This document shows positions 51,429 to 63,133 of a stretch of 64,000 bases of DNA, piece after piece. The position numbers and the translations under genes are program-made. The stretch's first letter is position 1, and the number at the start of each line of letters is the position of its first letter. The notes under the pieces are model-generated. The model made no database searches, was not told the origin of the DNA, and saw only the letters and a list, made by a program, of their open reading frames with translations. Source of the stretch: Hyphomicrobiales bacterium (lineage in GTDB: Bacteria; Pseudomonadota; Alphaproteobacteria; Rhizobiales; Rhizobiaceae); NCBI GenBank assembly GCA_900472395.1, contig UCHV01000006.1, positions 55,169-119,168 on the forward strand. The letters are read 5' to 3'.

Positions 51429-53732
51429 TTATGCCTGTCGTTTTTTGGCAAATGTCATGGCTTCGAAAATCCGCACCGGCGGAACGTCCCCGACGAAACG
51501 TTGGACTTCGACGCGGGTCAACTGGCCGGTCGAGCCCTGTGCGAGTTTCGATGTGCCCCTGTCATGCGTGAGGATATTGGGGTTTCCGTGTATGCACATG
51601 GTCATGTCAGCGGCCGGATTATCCGCCTCGAACCATGCGCCGGTCGCCAGTTGCATCACGCCCGGACGGACGTCAGGGCTGATGATGGCGGCGGCAAGGC
51701 AGCTTCCGCGGCTGTTGGAAAGCGTGACGATATCGCCATCCGAAATGCCTCGTGCCTTTGCATCGGCCGGGTTGATGCGGACCGGTTCGCGACCCTTGAT
51801 CTTGGTGGAGCGGCTGAAATCACCATAATCGAGCTGGCTATGCAGCCGCTGGTGCGGCTGATTGCAGACCAGATGCAGCGGATAACGCGCATCTTCGACG
51901 CCGAACCGGGGCGAATACCATTGCGGATGGCCGCCGCAGTCGTCATAGGCGAAACCCTCAACGACCTGCGAAAAAATCTCTATTCTGCCGGATGGCGTCT
52001 GGAGTGGGTTTGCCGCCGGGTCCTGCCGGAAGGCGTTTGCCGGGCCGCCTTCATCGGGTTTGACCGGCAGACGCAGCTCGCCGTTTTGCCAGAATGTTTC
52101 GAAATCCGGTGCATCGTGCCCACCGGCGCAGAGCGCCGTCCGCGTGGTTTCGAACAGGAATGCCAGCCATTCCCGCGATGTCCGATTTTCCGTGAACGCA
52201 TCGAATGTGCCGAGGTGACGGGAGATTTCGGCGAAGATGTCGTAGTCGTCTCGGGCTTGCCCCACCGGTTCGATCAGCTTTTTCATGGCGATGATCAGCG
52301 GATCGCGGTCAGCCGCGCCAATATCGTCGCGTTCGATCGTGGTGGTTGCCGGCAACACGATATCCGCGTGCCGGGCCGTGGAAGTCCAGGCCGATTCATG
52401 CACGATGATCGTTTCGGGCCGTTTGAAGGCGCGTCGTAGCCGGTTGATATCCTGATGGTGGTGAAACGGATTGCCACCCGCCCAATAGACCAGGCGGATA
52501 TCCGGATAATGCAGCGCCTGACCGTTATAGTGAAATTTGTCGCCCGGGTGCAGCAGCATATCGGCAATGCGAGCGACGGGAATGAAGTCGCTGACAGGGT
52601 TTTTGAACTGGTTCAGTGTCGGCAAGGGCGCGGCCAGCAGTTTCTTGCCGATATTGCCAAGTGCCCCGAGCGAATAGGAATATCCGCCGCCGTCGAGACC
52701 GATCTGGCCGAGCATGGCGGCAAGCACGATCCCCATCCACACCGGCTGCTCGCCATAATCGGCGCGCTGCAGCGAATGGCTGACGGTGATCAGGGTTCGC
52801 GAACGCGCCATTTTTCGCGCCAGATCGGAGATGACGTCCGCGCCGATACCGCAGATGTCCGACGCCCATTCTGCTGTTTTCGGCAGGCCATCGTTGCGGC
52901 CGAGAAGGTAATCCTCGAAACGGTCGTAACCAACCGTATAGCGGGCGAGAAAATCACGGTCGTGCAGGCCTTCATTAACAAGCACATGCGCCAGACCCAG
53001 CATCATCGCCACGTCCGTGCCGGGAATGATCGCCAGCCAGTCGGCATTGACCTCGTCGGGAAAATCATCCCTGAGCGGGCTGACAAGAGCAAACCGGGCG
53101 CCGCGGGCGCTGGCCCCTTTCAGCTTGGGCAGAACCACATGCTGGCTGATGCCGCCACCATGCACGTCCGTGTTTTTCACCGCCATGCCGCCAAAGGCGA
53201 CCAGCAATTCGGTGCTGCGCTCGATCGCATCCCAGGTCACGCTCTTGCGGTCGAAACTGTCGTAAGGCCCGAGTACATGCGGAATGATGACCATTGCCGC
53301 GCCGGAACTGTAGGTGTTGACAGATTTCACGTATCCGCCCAGCACATTCAGAAATCGATGGATCTGGCTCTGCGCGTGGTGAAACCGTCCGGCGCTCGAC
53401 CAGCCGTAGGAACCGCCGAAAACGGCGCGCGGTCCGAACTCGCCGTAGACCCGACGCAGTTCCCGGGCGACAAGTTCGTTGGCTTCCGCCCAGCTGACCT
53501 CGACGAATTCATCGGCGCCGCGTTTCTGCTCATGGCCGGGCGCTCCCTCCAGCCAGCCCCGCCTGACCGCCGGCCGACGTATGCGCACCGGACTATCGGC
53601 GATGGCCGGAATGTTTTTCAGAAGCGGCGAGGGATGAGGATCGTCGGGGTGCGGCCGGACCTCAAGTTTGCCATCCTCGAAACGTCCGGAAAATGCACCC
53701 CAGTGGGAGCTGTGCGGCTTGAAAACATTCAT
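51429..53732 (-). CDS. bisC: Molybdopterin sulfoxide reductase (BisC/TorA type)
   Basis: A 767-residue bis-MGD enzyme of the DMSO-reductase family. GGSYGWSSAGRFHHAQ near 107-122 places the Ser that ligates Mo. VKSVNTYSSGAAMVIIPHVLG and YWAGGNPFHHHQDINRL are conserved cofactor contacts, and LHLVCNQPHQRLHSQLDYG starts the C-terminal domain. There is no Tat signal and no N-terminal iron-sulfur motif, so it is cytoplasmic like BisC, which reduces biotin and methionine sulfoxides. It lies upstream of the sulfur cluster on the same strand. Electron donor is unknown. Confidence 0.93.
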   Translation of the reverse strand: MNVFKPHSSHWGAFSGRFEDGKLEVRPHPDDPHPSPLLKNIPAIADSPVRIRRPAVRRGWLEGAPGHEQKRGADEFVEVSWAEANELVARELRRVYGEFGPRAVFGGSYGWSSAGRFHHAQSQIHRFLNVLGGYVKSVNTYSSGAAMVIIPHVLGPYDSFDRKSVTWDAIERSTELLVAFGGMAVKNTDVHGGGISQHVVLPKLKGASARGARFALVSPLRDDFPDEVNADWLAIIPGTDVAMMLGLAHVLVNEGLHDRDFLARYTVGYDRFEDYLLGRNDGLPKTAEWASDICGIGADVISDLARKMARSRTLITVSHSLQRADYGEQPVWMGIVLAAMLGQIGLDGGGYSYSLGALGNIGKKLLAAPLPTLNQFKNPVSDFIPVARIADMLLHPGDKFHYNGQALHYPDIRLVYWAGGNPFHHHQDINRLRRAFKRPETIIVHESAWTSTARHADIVLPATTTIERDDIGAADRDPLIIAMKKLIEPVGQARDDYDIFAEISRHLGTFDAFTENRTSREWLAFLFETTRTALCAGGHDAPDFETFWQNGELRLPVKPDEGGPANAFRQDPAANPLQTPSGRIEIFSQVVEGFAYDDCGGHPQWYSPRFGVEDARYPLHLVCNQPHQRLHSQLDYGDFSRSTKIKGREPVRINPADAKARGISDGDIVTLSNSRGSCLAAAIISPDVRPGVMQLATGAWFEADNPAADMTMCIHGNPNILTHDRGTSKLAQGSTGQLTRVEVQRFVGDVPPVRIFEAMTFAKKRQA

Positions 53733-53778
53733 CGCGGAATTTCCTGACGTGGGCGAGGATTGGTGGGCCGACCGGCTT

Positions 53779-53811
53779 TAGAGCGGTTCCATTTAACAAT
53801 GAACCGCTCTA
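53779..53811 (-). terminator. Inverted repeat spanning the stop of the FAD oxidase gene
   Basis: TAGAGCGGTTC / GAACCGCTCTA, a perfect 11-base stem with an 11-base loop. It includes the TAG stop codon of the FAD-linked oxidase. There is no T tract. The GAGCGGTTC palindrome is common in Rhizobiaceae spacers, so it may be an intergenic repeat that acts as a terminator. Confidence 0.55.
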
Positions 53812-55185
53812 GACAGGCAGGACCTTGCCGGGGTTCATGATGCCGGCGGGATCGATGGCATTCTTGATGACTGCCATCAGATCGAGCGCGTCGCCATGTT
53901 CCCTGCGCAGATATTTGATCTTGCCAGTGCCCACGCCGTGTTCTCCGGTGGATGTGCCGCCGACGGACAGTGCATATTCGACCATCCGGCCGTTGATGGC
54001 TGTAACCTCATCGAGTTCGGCCTGATTGGCCGGATCGACGGCAAAGACGACGTGATAGTTGCCGTCACCGACATGGCCGAGAATGGCCGCGGGCACGCTG
54101 CAGCCGCGCAAGAATTCGCGGGTTTTCAAAATGCAGCCGCTGAGTTCGGAGACGGGTACACAAACATCCGACGACCAGCCCTTGGCATTGGCGCGCTGGG
54201 AAACGACGGCATAAAACGCGTTGTGGCGCGCCTTCCACAGCCGGTTTCGATCTTCCGGCGCGTTGGCCCATTCGAAATCACGGCCGCCGTTTTCCTCAAC
54301 GATTTCGGCGACCATCTCTACCTGTTCCTGCACACCGGCAGGCGAGCCATGGAATTCGAAGGCCAGCGTATCCTCAATCTTGAGGGAGAGGTTGGAATAG
54401 GCATTGACCGCCTTGATCAGCCCGCGATCCATCAATTCCATGCGGGCGACCGGAATGCCGAGTTGCACGACAGCAATCGCTGCTGCCACCGCGTCCTCGA
54501 CCTTTTCGAAAGAGCAGACGGCGGCCGAGATCGTTTCGGGAATACCGTAGAGCCGCAGCGTCACTTCGGTGATGATGCCGAGCGTGCCTTCCGAACCGAC
54601 GAACAGCCGCGTCAGGTCATAACCGGCGGAGGATTTTCGCGCCCGGCCGCCGGTGCGGATGATCTGGCCGCTCGGCAGAACCACCGTCAACGAAAGCACG
54701 TTTTCGCGCATGGTGGCGTAACGGACGGCATTGGTGCCCGAGGCGCGGGTTGCCGCCATGCCGCCGAGCGAGGCATTGGCGCCGGGGTCGATCGGGAAAA
54801 ACAGGCCCATGTCGCGCAGATGCGTGTTCAGCTGTTCGCGGGTAACGCCGGCTTCCACCGTGCAATCCAGGTCTTCGGCGCTGATGCGGGTGATGCTGGA
54901 CATACGCGATAGATCGATGGAAACGCCGCCTCGAACGGCCGTCAGGTGACCTTCGAGCGATGTGCCGGCGCCAAAAGCAATGACCGGCACGCCTTCCGCC
55001 GCGCACAGTCTCACGATCTCCGCCACCTCCTCGGTGCTTTCGGCAAAAACCACCGCATCGGGAATGGCCGGCGTGTGGTGGGATTCTCCGCGACCATGCT
55101 GCTCGCGCAACGCCTGCGCGGTGGAATAACGCTCACCGAAGCGGCTGCCGAGTGCATCTGCCAGCGTGGACGAAAAGCTGCTCAC
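53809..55185 (-). CDS. FAD-linked D-2-hydroxyacid (D-lactate type) dehydrogenase
   Basis: A 458-residue enzyme of the GlcD/DLD family. The PCMH FAD domain has [29 protein letters not shown] near 65-93 and [29 protein letters not shown]-like text. The C-terminal domain has [18 protein letters not shown] (metal His), [15 protein letters not shown] and a final [11 protein letters not shown]. It passes electrons to cytochrome c or quinone in relatives. The start is a GTG at 55185, overlapping the sseA stop (GTGA), so the two are coupled. Confidence 0.92.
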   Translation of the reverse strand: [458 protein letters not shown]

Positions 55186-56060
55186 TTTGCCGCTCCGCGC
55201 GTGCCCGGTCCGGTATCGACCGGCGTCTCGCCCGGTTGACCCCATTCCGTCCATGCGCCGTCATAAATGGCGACATCGTCCTTGCCCGCCAGATGCAGGC
55301 CAAAAGCGAGTGCCGCCGCCGTGACACCCGAGCCACAGCTGGCAATGACCGGTTCGGAAAAATCGAGGCCGGCTTTTTCGAAAGCGGCGCGGATCTCGGT
55401 CACGTCGAGCAACTCGCCGGTTTGCGGGTTGGTGAGCGTGTTGAAGGGCAGGTTCAGGCTGCCGGGAATATGGCCGGAACGCAGGCCGGGGCGGGCTTCC
55501 TTTTCCTCTGCGGTAAAACGGCCGGCGGAGCGGGCGTCGATGACCTGCTCGGTCTGACTGTCGACATTGCCGAGAACCTGTGCCTTGGAACGCACGGCCG
55601 AAGTATTGAAACTCGCACGGAAACTGCCTCTGGTGACCGGCGTCAGCTCCGTTGTCACGGCGCGGCCCTCGGCCTGCCATTTGCGCAGACCGCCATCGAC
55701 AATCGCGACCTTGTCGTGGCCGAATGTCCGAAATGTCCACCAGACGCGGCCGGCCGACATCAGGCCCGGCGTATCGTAGATCACGATGACGCTGTCATTC
55801 GATATGCCGAGATCGGATGCGTAACCTTCGAAGGCTTCTGCAGATGGCAGCATGTGGGGAAGCGTTGTGTCGTGGTCGGCGATGTCGTCGATATCGAAAA
55901 AACGTGCGCCGGGAATATGTCTCGCGGCAAAGTCTTCCGCTGCAATGGGCGTGACACCCGGAAGCTTGAACGAGCCGTCGAGCAGCACGAGATCGGGGTG
56001 GCCGAGATGCGTTGCCAGCCATTCGGTGGAAACGAGGGAACCGGGCAGGGAAAGGGACAC
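55182..56060 (-). CDS. sseA: 3-mercaptopyruvate sulfurtransferase
   Basis: A 292-residue two-domain rhodanese. The N-terminal inactive domain spans residues 1-140 and ends before GRAVTTELTP. The C-terminal catalytic domain has VIDARSAGRFTAEEKEARPGLRSGHIPGS and the active loop CGSGVTA near 240-246, which is the mercaptopyruvate type (CG[S/T]GVTA) rather than the thiosulfate type. The start is GTG with AGGAG 9 bases upstream. It is coupled to the downstream D-lactate-type dehydrogenase; a shared role in 2-oxo or mercapto acid metabolism is inference. Confidence 0.94.
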   Translation of the reverse strand: MSLSLPGSLVSTEWLATHLGHPDLVLLDGSFKLPGVTPIAAEDFAARHIPGARFFDIDDIADHDTTLPHMLPSAEAFEGYASDLGISNDSVIVIYDTPGLMSAGRVWWTFRTFGHDKVAIVDGGLRKWQAEGRAVTTELTPVTRGSFRASFNTSAVRSKAQVLGNVDSQTEQVIDARSAGRFTAEEKEARPGLRSGHIPGSLNLPFNTLTNPQTGELLDVTEIRAAFEKAGLDFSEPVIASCGSGVTAAALAFGLHLAGKDDVAIYDGAWTEWGQPGETPVDTGPGTRGAAK

Positions 56061-56133
56061 GGAAAAAGCTCCTGAATGAAATGCCGAGAGCGGAGCCGGA
56101 CCGCTTTTCTGTTGCGGCCCGGATCACGAAGGA

Positions 56134-56736
56134 TCAGGCGACCAGCTTTTCGCCCTTCAGGTGGCGCTCCAGGAAAGAAAGACTGTCCTGGCCCCAATAC
56201 AGTTCGCCTTCGTAGCGATAGGTCGGAATGCCGAACACACCATCGGTTCTGGCGGTTTCCTGATTGGCCTTCCAGACGGTCTGCACGGCTTCGCTCTGCC
56301 CCTGTTCGTCAAGCGCTGCGCCGTCAAAACCGGCGGCATCGGCGATGGCACGGCGCACCTCGGCCTTGCCGATATCTTCGCCACGGCCCCAGAATGCTTC
56401 GTGGAGCGCGCGCGCCAATTTCAGCCAGTCCTGCCCTGCCTCTGCTGCGGCGATCACCAGAAAGCCGGCCGGTGTGGGGTCGGAAAGTGCGGCACGATTG
56501 TCGAAATTCAGCGCCTTGCCGCGAAGGGCGGCCCAACGTTTCAGGTCTTTCGTCCAATAGGCGCGGCGCGGTTCGGGGCGGTTGCGTGAGTAGATCGCAC
56601 CATTATCCTCGATCAGCGGAATGACATGAGGAACGATGGTGGCATTCTGTTCGGCAGCAAGCGCTGCAAAGGCGTCCAGACCGATATAGGCCCAGGGCGA
56701 ACCGAGGCCGAAAAAGTAGTCGATGGTTTTTGTCAT
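56134..56736 (-). CDS. 2-hydroxychromene-2-carboxylate isomerase family (DsbA/GST-kappa fold)
   Basis: A 200-residue thioredoxin-fold protein. IDYFFGLGSPWAYIGLDAF near 5-23 carries the Ser that replaces the catalytic Cys and binds glutathione. FGIPTYRYEGELYWGQDSLSFLERHL is the conserved C-terminal part. Members isomerise naphthalene-pathway intermediates, but most rhizobial copies lie outside such pathways. GGAGG lies 7 bases before the ATG. A perfect TetR-type palindrome is upstream and a TetR gene precedes it. Confidence 0.9.
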   Translation of the reverse strand: MTKTIDYFFGLGSPWAYIGLDAFAALAAEQNATIVPHVIPLIEDNGAIYSRNRPEPRRAYWTKDLKRWAALRGKALNFDNRAALSDPTPAGFLVIAAAEAGQDWLKLARALHEAFWGRGEDIGKAEVRRAIADAAGFDGAALDEQGQSEAVQTVWKANQETARTDGVFGIPTYRYEGELYWGQDSLSFLERHLKGEKLVA

Positions 56737-56794
56737 GTCATATCCTCCGGGGAATGGCCTCCTGAACGAAACCGCACCGGCCCGCAAAAGAGCT

Positions 56795-56808
56795 AGAACG
56801 ATCGTTCT
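56795..56808. promoter_or_regulatory. TetR-type operator palindrome
   Basis: AGAACGATCGTTCT is a perfect 14-base palindrome, 59 bases before the isomerase start. It sits in the 180-bp spacer after the TetR gene and is the likely binding site for it. Confidence 0.65.
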
Positions 56809-56916
56809 TTCATGGCCTTTATGACATAACCTCGTGGCATCCGAAGGAATTGTTTTCCAATCCGTCGTGCCAAACCGGAAAATCTGCGTCGTTTTTCCGA
56901 CGGTCCACTTTCGAGC

Positions 56917-57468
56917 TCAGCTGTCTTCCATCAAGCGGGCGGCAATGGCCTTGGCGACTGTCGCCGCGCCGGCTTCCCGTCGCAGCACGGAACCGGCCAG
57001 CGCGCCCTCATAAAGCAGGAGAAGCTGTTCGGAGATTACGCCATCCGTATCGTTTCCCAGAAGGCTCGAGAAAAAGTCCTTCAGGAAAAGCTTGTGGGTG
57101 CGTGCCGTGTCCTGAATTTTTTTCGATTGCGGGTTTTCGATAGCAGCGATCAGAAAAGCGCAGCCGCGAAAATTATCGGCACTTGTCTTGCGTTCCAGAT
57201 TGGAGAAGACGTCGAGAATGGCGGGTGCTCCGGTTCGACCGGCAACGACTTCCACAAGCTGCTCGCGTACCGCCGCATCGCGCTTTTGCAAATACGCGAC
57301 GAGCAGGTCCTCCTTGCTTTCGAAATGGCGATAGAAGGTTGCACGCGTTGTCTGCAGATGCCGTACCAGTTCCGTCATACCGACCAGGTAAGTGCCATTC
57401 GCGTAAAAAATCTCACCCACACGCGCCAAAAGATCGTTCCGCGTGGAACCGTCACTGGATGTCATCAT
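56917..57468 (-). CDS. TetR/AcrR-family regulator
   Basis: A 183-residue protein. The helix-turn-helix is residues about 10-55 (DLLARVGEIFYANGTYLVGMTELVRHLQTTRATFYRHFESKEDLL). The ligand domain is helical, with the C47-like text RGCAFLIAAIENP. The AcrR/YxaF group is likely. It is transcribed toward the isomerase gene, whose promoter has a perfect palindrome, so local repression is expected. The start pair ATGATG at 57468 has CAGGG upstream; the frame is open to 57501. Confidence 0.9.
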   Translation of the reverse strand: MMTSSDGSTRNDLLARVGEIFYANGTYLVGMTELVRHLQTTRATFYRHFESKEDLLVAYLQKRDAAVREQLVEVVAGRTGAPAILDVFSNLERKTSADNFRGCAFLIAAIENPQSKKIQDTARTHKLFLKDFFSSLLGNDTDGVISEQLLLLYEGALAGSVLRREAGAATVAKAIAARLMEDS

Positions 57469-57606
57469 GCCCTGCTGGATTACGGATTCGCTGGTTATCA
57501 ATGATGGTGAGGAGAAGTGGGCAGGTCAATGGCTTCCTGCCTGATCTGCAAAGCCGGGTTGCGTGGCATCTTGACCGACCGATTTCGCTGACATAGCCTT
57601 TGCGCA

Positions 57607-57703
57607 TTCACCAGGGGTGTCCCGTCAAGGGGCTGAGATTCTGCTATCGCGCGCAGTGACCCGTTGAACCTGATCCAGTTCATACTGGCGTAGGGACGGT
57701 GCA
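57607..57703 (+). ncRNA. TPP riboswitch (THI element) of the thiamine operon
   Basis: The conserved core is present in order: CACCAGGGGTG, GGGGCTGAGA, ACCCGTTGAACCTGATC, ACTGGCGTAGGGA and the closing GGTGC. P1 pairs CACC near 57608 with GGTG near 57698. It lies 107 bases before thiC. No terminator hairpin with a T tract follows; a hairpin over the thiC ribosome site does. Confidence 0.95.
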
Positions 57704-57782
57704 AAACGTTGCGACGATTGCGAATCCATAACCCGGATTCTCATGTCCGCGTTCTTCCATCTTTCCGGCTCTAGGACTGGGT

Positions 57783-59632
<1,850 letters not shown>

Positions 59633-59633
<1 letters not shown>

Positions 59634-60619
59634 TGTCTCTTTTTCTCGTCAAGGGGGCCGGCGTTGCCGGCCTTGCCGTCGCCTATGAATTGCTGAGGCG
59701 CGGCGAAGATGTCGATATCGTCGATTTTCAGGATACGGTGGGGCAAGGAGCCTCGTTTTTTGCCGGCGGCATGCTCGCGCCCTATTGCGAGCGTGAGGCG
59801 GCGGAAGAGGTCGTGCTGACACTCGGGCTCGATGCCGCCGATTGGTGGGATCAGGCGGTTCCGGGTGCCGTCATTCGCAGCGGTACGCTGGTGGTGGCGC
59901 AACCGCGTGATCTGGCTGATCTGACGCGTTTTGCATCGCGCACGACTGGGCATGTCTGGCTCGACCGCCAACAGATTGCCGATCTGGAGCCGTCGTTGGC
60001 CGGCCGCTTCGACAAGGCGCTGTTTTTCGAGGATGAGGCGCATCTCGATCCGCGTCGGGCATTGGCAGGTCTGGCGGAGACGATCCGCAACCTGGATGGA
60101 AAATTCGATCTGGGATGGGGACCGCCGCCGAAAAAGAACTATTCCTCCGTGCTCGACTGCACCGGCCCGGCGGCCATCCCGCATATTCCCGGCCTGCGCG
60201 GCGTACGCGGCGAAATGCTTTATCTCGAAACCGGCGAAGTGACGTTGTCGCGTCCGGTGCGCATGCTGCATCCGCGCCACCCGATCTATGTCGTGCCGCG
60301 TGACGATCACCGTTTCATGGTCGGGGCGACGATGATCGAGACGGAGGATGACGGGCCGATCTCGGCCCGCTCGCTGATGGAACTTTTGAACGCGGCCTAT
60401 GCGCTGCATCCGGCTTTTGGCGAGGCGCGGGTGGTGGAAACCGGAGTCGGCCTCCGCCCCGCCTTTGCCGATAATGTGCCGCGCGTTGTGGAGACGGATG
60501 ATGGGCTGGCGATTGCCGGCATGTATCGCCACGGTTTTCTGCTCGCCCCCGCGATGGCGAGGAAGGCCGCCGCCCGTCTCTCCAACGGCATTGGTCTCCA
60601 GAAGGAGGTGATCGCATGA
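59633..60619 (+). CDS. thiO: Glycine oxidase ThiO
   Basis: A 328-residue FAD enzyme that oxidises glycine to iminoacetate for thiazole synthesis. The dinucleotide motif GAGVAGLAVAYELLRRGEDV is at 8-27. QGASFFAGGMLAPYCEREAA and a late YRHGFLLAPAMARKAA bind flavin and substrate. The ATG overlaps the thiC stop (TGATG), and its end overlaps the thiS ATG. About 30 residues shorter than Bacillus ThiO, as usual for rhizobia. Confidence 0.94.
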
Positions 60620-60813
60620 ACCTTATCGTCAACGGAGAAACGCAGGTCCTGGACACCGCCACGCTCGCGGACCTGCTTCAGGTACTTGAATACGAGGGCG
60701 ATTGGTTGGCGACCGCCGTCAATGGCGATCTCGTCCATCGCGAGGATCGTGCCGATACGCATCTGGCAGACGGCGACAAGATCGAAATTCTTTCCCCCAT
60801 GCAGGGAGGCTGA
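60616..60813 (+). CDS. thiS: Sulfur-carrier protein ThiS
   Basis: A 65-residue ubiquitin-fold protein ending in GDKIEILSPMQGG. The C-terminal Gly-Gly becomes the thiocarboxylate that donates sulfur to ThiG. It overlaps thiO by 4 bases, with GGAGG in front, and lies 3 bases before thiG. No thiF adenylylating gene is in the window, so activation must use another enzyme, possibly MoeB or a distant ThiF. Confidence 0.95.
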   Translation: MNLIVNGETQVLDTATLADLLQVLEYEGDWLATAVNGDLVHREDRADTHLADGDKIEILSPMQGG

Positions 60814-60816
60814 AAT

Positions 60817-61590
60817 ATGCTGAAACTCTACGATACCGAACTATCCTCGCGTCTGCTGCTTGGCACCGCGCGTTATCCGTCACCTGCGGTGCTGTCCGAA
60901 GCCGTAAAGTGCTCCGGCGCGGGCATCGTCACCGTCTCACTGCGTCGGGAGACATCGGGGGGCAAGACGGGCGGCGCGTTTTTCGAACTGATCCGTGAAC
61001 TGGGTGTCCGCATCCTGCCCAACACGGCCGGATGCCATAGCGCATCGGAAGCGGTGCTAACTGCAAAAATGGCGCGTGAGGTTTTTGGCACCAACTGGAT
61101 CAAGCTCGAAGTGATCGGCCATCACGACAGTCTCCAGCCGGATGTTTTTGAATTGGTAGAAGCGGCGCGTATTTTGACGGATGAGGGCTTTGACGTTTTT
61201 CCCTACACAACGGATGACCTCATCGTCGGCGAAAAACTTCTGGCCGCCGGTTGCCGGGTGCTGATGCCATGGTGCGCGCCGATCGGTTCTGCGGCGGGGC
61301 CCCGCAATCCGTCTGCGCTCACTGCCATGCGTGCGGCCTTTCCCGACATTCCGCTGATCGTCGATGCCGGTCTTGGCCGCCCATCGCACGCGGCTACTGT
61401 CATGGAACTCGGCTACGACGCGGTGCTGCTCAACACCGCAGTCGCCATGGCCGGTGATCCGCCTGCGATGGCCGAGGCATTTGCCAAGGCGACGGACGCG
61501 GGCAGGCTGGCGTATCTCGCCGGCATGCTGGAGCCGCGCGACATGGCGGTGCCCTCGACACCTGTCATCGGCAAGGCGGTGTTTTCATGA
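60817..61590 (+). CDS. thiG: Thiazole synthase ThiG
   Basis: A 257-residue TIM-barrel enzyme that builds thiazole phosphate from deoxyxylulose phosphate, iminoacetate and ThiS sulfur. The catalytic Lys is in [10 protein letters not shown] near 93-102. [18 protein letters not shown] and [33 protein letters not shown] are family signatures. AGGGAGG lies upstream of the ATG. It overlaps thiE by 4 bases. Confidence 0.97.
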   Translation: MLKLYDTELSSRLLLGTARYPSPAVLSEAVKCSGAGIVTVSLRRETSGGKTGGAFFELIRELGVRILPNTAGCHSASEAVLTAKMAREVFGTNWIKLEVIGHHDSLQPDVFELVEAARILTDEGFDVFPYTTDDLIVGEKLLAAGCRVLMPWCAPIGSAAGPRNPSALTAMRAAFPDIPLIVDAGLGRPSHAATVMELGYDAVLLNTAVAMAGDPPAMAEAFAKATDAGRLAYLAGMLEPRDMAVPSTPVIGKAVFS

Positions 61591-62213
61591 GGCTCGATCC
61601 TCTTTATCTCATCGTCGATAGCGCCGACTGGATCGAGCGGTTGGTGCCGATGGGTGTCAAGTTGGTGCAGTTGCGTGTGAAGGATCGATCGGAAGCGGAA
61701 CTCCGGCAGGAGATCCGCCGATCGAAAGCGGTGTGCCTCGCTTATGGCTGCCAGTTGATCGTCAACGATTATTGGCGGCTCGCAATCGACGAGGGATGTG
61801 ACTTCATCCATCTCGGTCAGGAGGATCTTGTTGACGCCGATCTCAAAGCCATTCGGCGCGCGGAGCTGAAGCTCGGCGTCTCCACCCATGACGTTTCCGA
61901 ATTGGAGATAGCGCTTGGCGCAGAACCGGATTATGTGGCGCTCGGTCCCGTCTGGCCGACGATCCTGAAAAAGATGAAATGGCAGCCGCAAGGTGTGGAG
62001 CGTGTCGCCGATTGGAAACGGCGGATCGGCAATCTTCCGCTGGTCGCCATCGGAGGCATTACTGCCGAGCGTGCCCCGCTGGTGCTGGACGAGGGGGCAG
62101 CGACTGCGGCGGTGGTCACCGATATCACACTCAGCGCCGATCCCGAGGGCCGAACCCGGCAATGGCTGGCAGCAACCGCGCCTTGGCGGCACAGGTCGGA
62201 GGTGACGCCATGA
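61587..62213 (+). CDS. thiE: Thiamine-phosphate synthase ThiE
   Basis: A 208-residue TIM-barrel enzyme joining the pyrimidine and thiazole parts. [45 protein letters not shown] and LGPVWPT carry substrate contacts, and [12 protein letters not shown] the phosphate loop. The usual TKT after GPVFPT is replaced by [10 protein letters not shown], a modest change. It overlaps thiG and thiD by 4 bases each. Confidence 0.94.
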   Translation: MRLDPLYLIVDSADWIERLVPMGVKLVQLRVKDRSEAELRQEIRRSKAVCLAYGCQLIVNDYWRLAIDEGCDFIHLGQEDLVDADLKAIRRAELKLGVSTHDVSELEIALGAEPDYVALGPVWPTILKKMKWQPQGVERVADWKRRIGNLPLVAIGGITAERAPLVLDEGAATAAVVTDITLSADPEGRTRQWLAATAPWRHRSEVTP

Positions 62214-63097
62214 CGGCGATCGCTCTCACCATCGCCGGTTCCGATAGCGGCGGTGGCGCCGGTATCCAGGCAGATCTCAAGACGTTTTCAGCGCTTGGCG
62301 TTTATGGCGCCAGCGTGCTGACGGCGATCACGGCGCAGAACACGATTGGCGTTTTTGCCGTCGAGGATGTGTCCGTCTCGATGATAAATGCGCAGATAAA
62401 GGCCGTATTGAGCGATCTTTCCGTCAAGGCGATCAAGATCGGCATGCTGTCACGGGAGGACACGATACGAACCGTTGCCGATGGCTTGCAGAACCATGCC
62501 GGACCGGTGGTTCTCGATCCGGTCATGGTGGCGACTTCGGGTGACCGGCTGCTGCGCGACGATGCCGTGGCGGCGCTGAAATCGGTGCTGATGCCGCAGG
62601 TGGATATCATCACGCCCAACCTGTTCGAGGCGGCGATCCTGACCGGTTTGCCGGTGGCGCAAACGCATCAGGATGTCGTTCGACAGGCGGAACAGTTGCG
62701 CAAGCAAGGTGCGCGTGCGGTGCTGATCAAGGGTGGGCATGGTGGCGGCAGCGAGTGCGTGGATGTGCTGTTGACGGATCGGGATGCGTTTCACTATTTC
62801 CGTTATCCACGGCTTGAAACCAGCAACGATCACGGCACCGGCTGTACGCTTTCGGCGGCGATTGCGGCGCAACTGGCGCTCGGTCATGACCTGCTGACCT
62901 CAGTCATTGCCGCAAAGGATTACCTGCATGCGGCTTTGTCGGCAGGGCGCCTTTTGCAGGTTGGGGCAGGGCATGGCCCGGTCCATCATTTTTTCGCGCA
63001 ATGGCCAGCTGAGCAGGTGTCGGCGGCCGCGTCTCTCCGGCAACCCGACAAGCAAAAAGGAGGCGCGAACGAGCATGCGGGAACAAAAGCCGGCTAA
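62210..63097 (+). CDS. thiD: HMP/HMP-phosphate kinase ThiD
   Basis: A 295-residue ribokinase-fold enzyme: [28 protein letters not shown] at the start, [16 protein letters not shown] near 95-112 and the anion-hole motif [14 protein letters not shown] near 204-217. It phosphorylates hydroxymethylpyrimidine twice. The last 25 residues ([21 protein letters not shown]) form a polar tail beyond the usual end. It is the last gene of the riboswitch-controlled operon. Confidence 0.96.
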   Translation: MTAIALTIAGSDSGGGAGIQADLKTFSALGVYGASVLTAITAQNTIGVFAVEDVSVSMINAQIKAVLSDLSVKAIKIGMLSREDTIRTVADGLQNHAGPVVLDPVMVATSGDRLLRDDAVAALKSVLMPQVDIITPNLFEAAILTGLPVAQTHQDVVRQAEQLRKQGARAVLIKGGHGGGSECVDVLLTDRDAFHYFRYPRLETSNDHGTGCTLSAAIAAQLALGHDLLTSVIAAKDYLHAALSAGRLLQVGAGHGPVHHFFAQWPAEQVSAAASLRQPDKQKGGANEHAGTKAG

Positions 63098-63133
63098 GCG
63101 GGGTTTCGTCGGTCTTCACGGAGGTGTCCAGAT

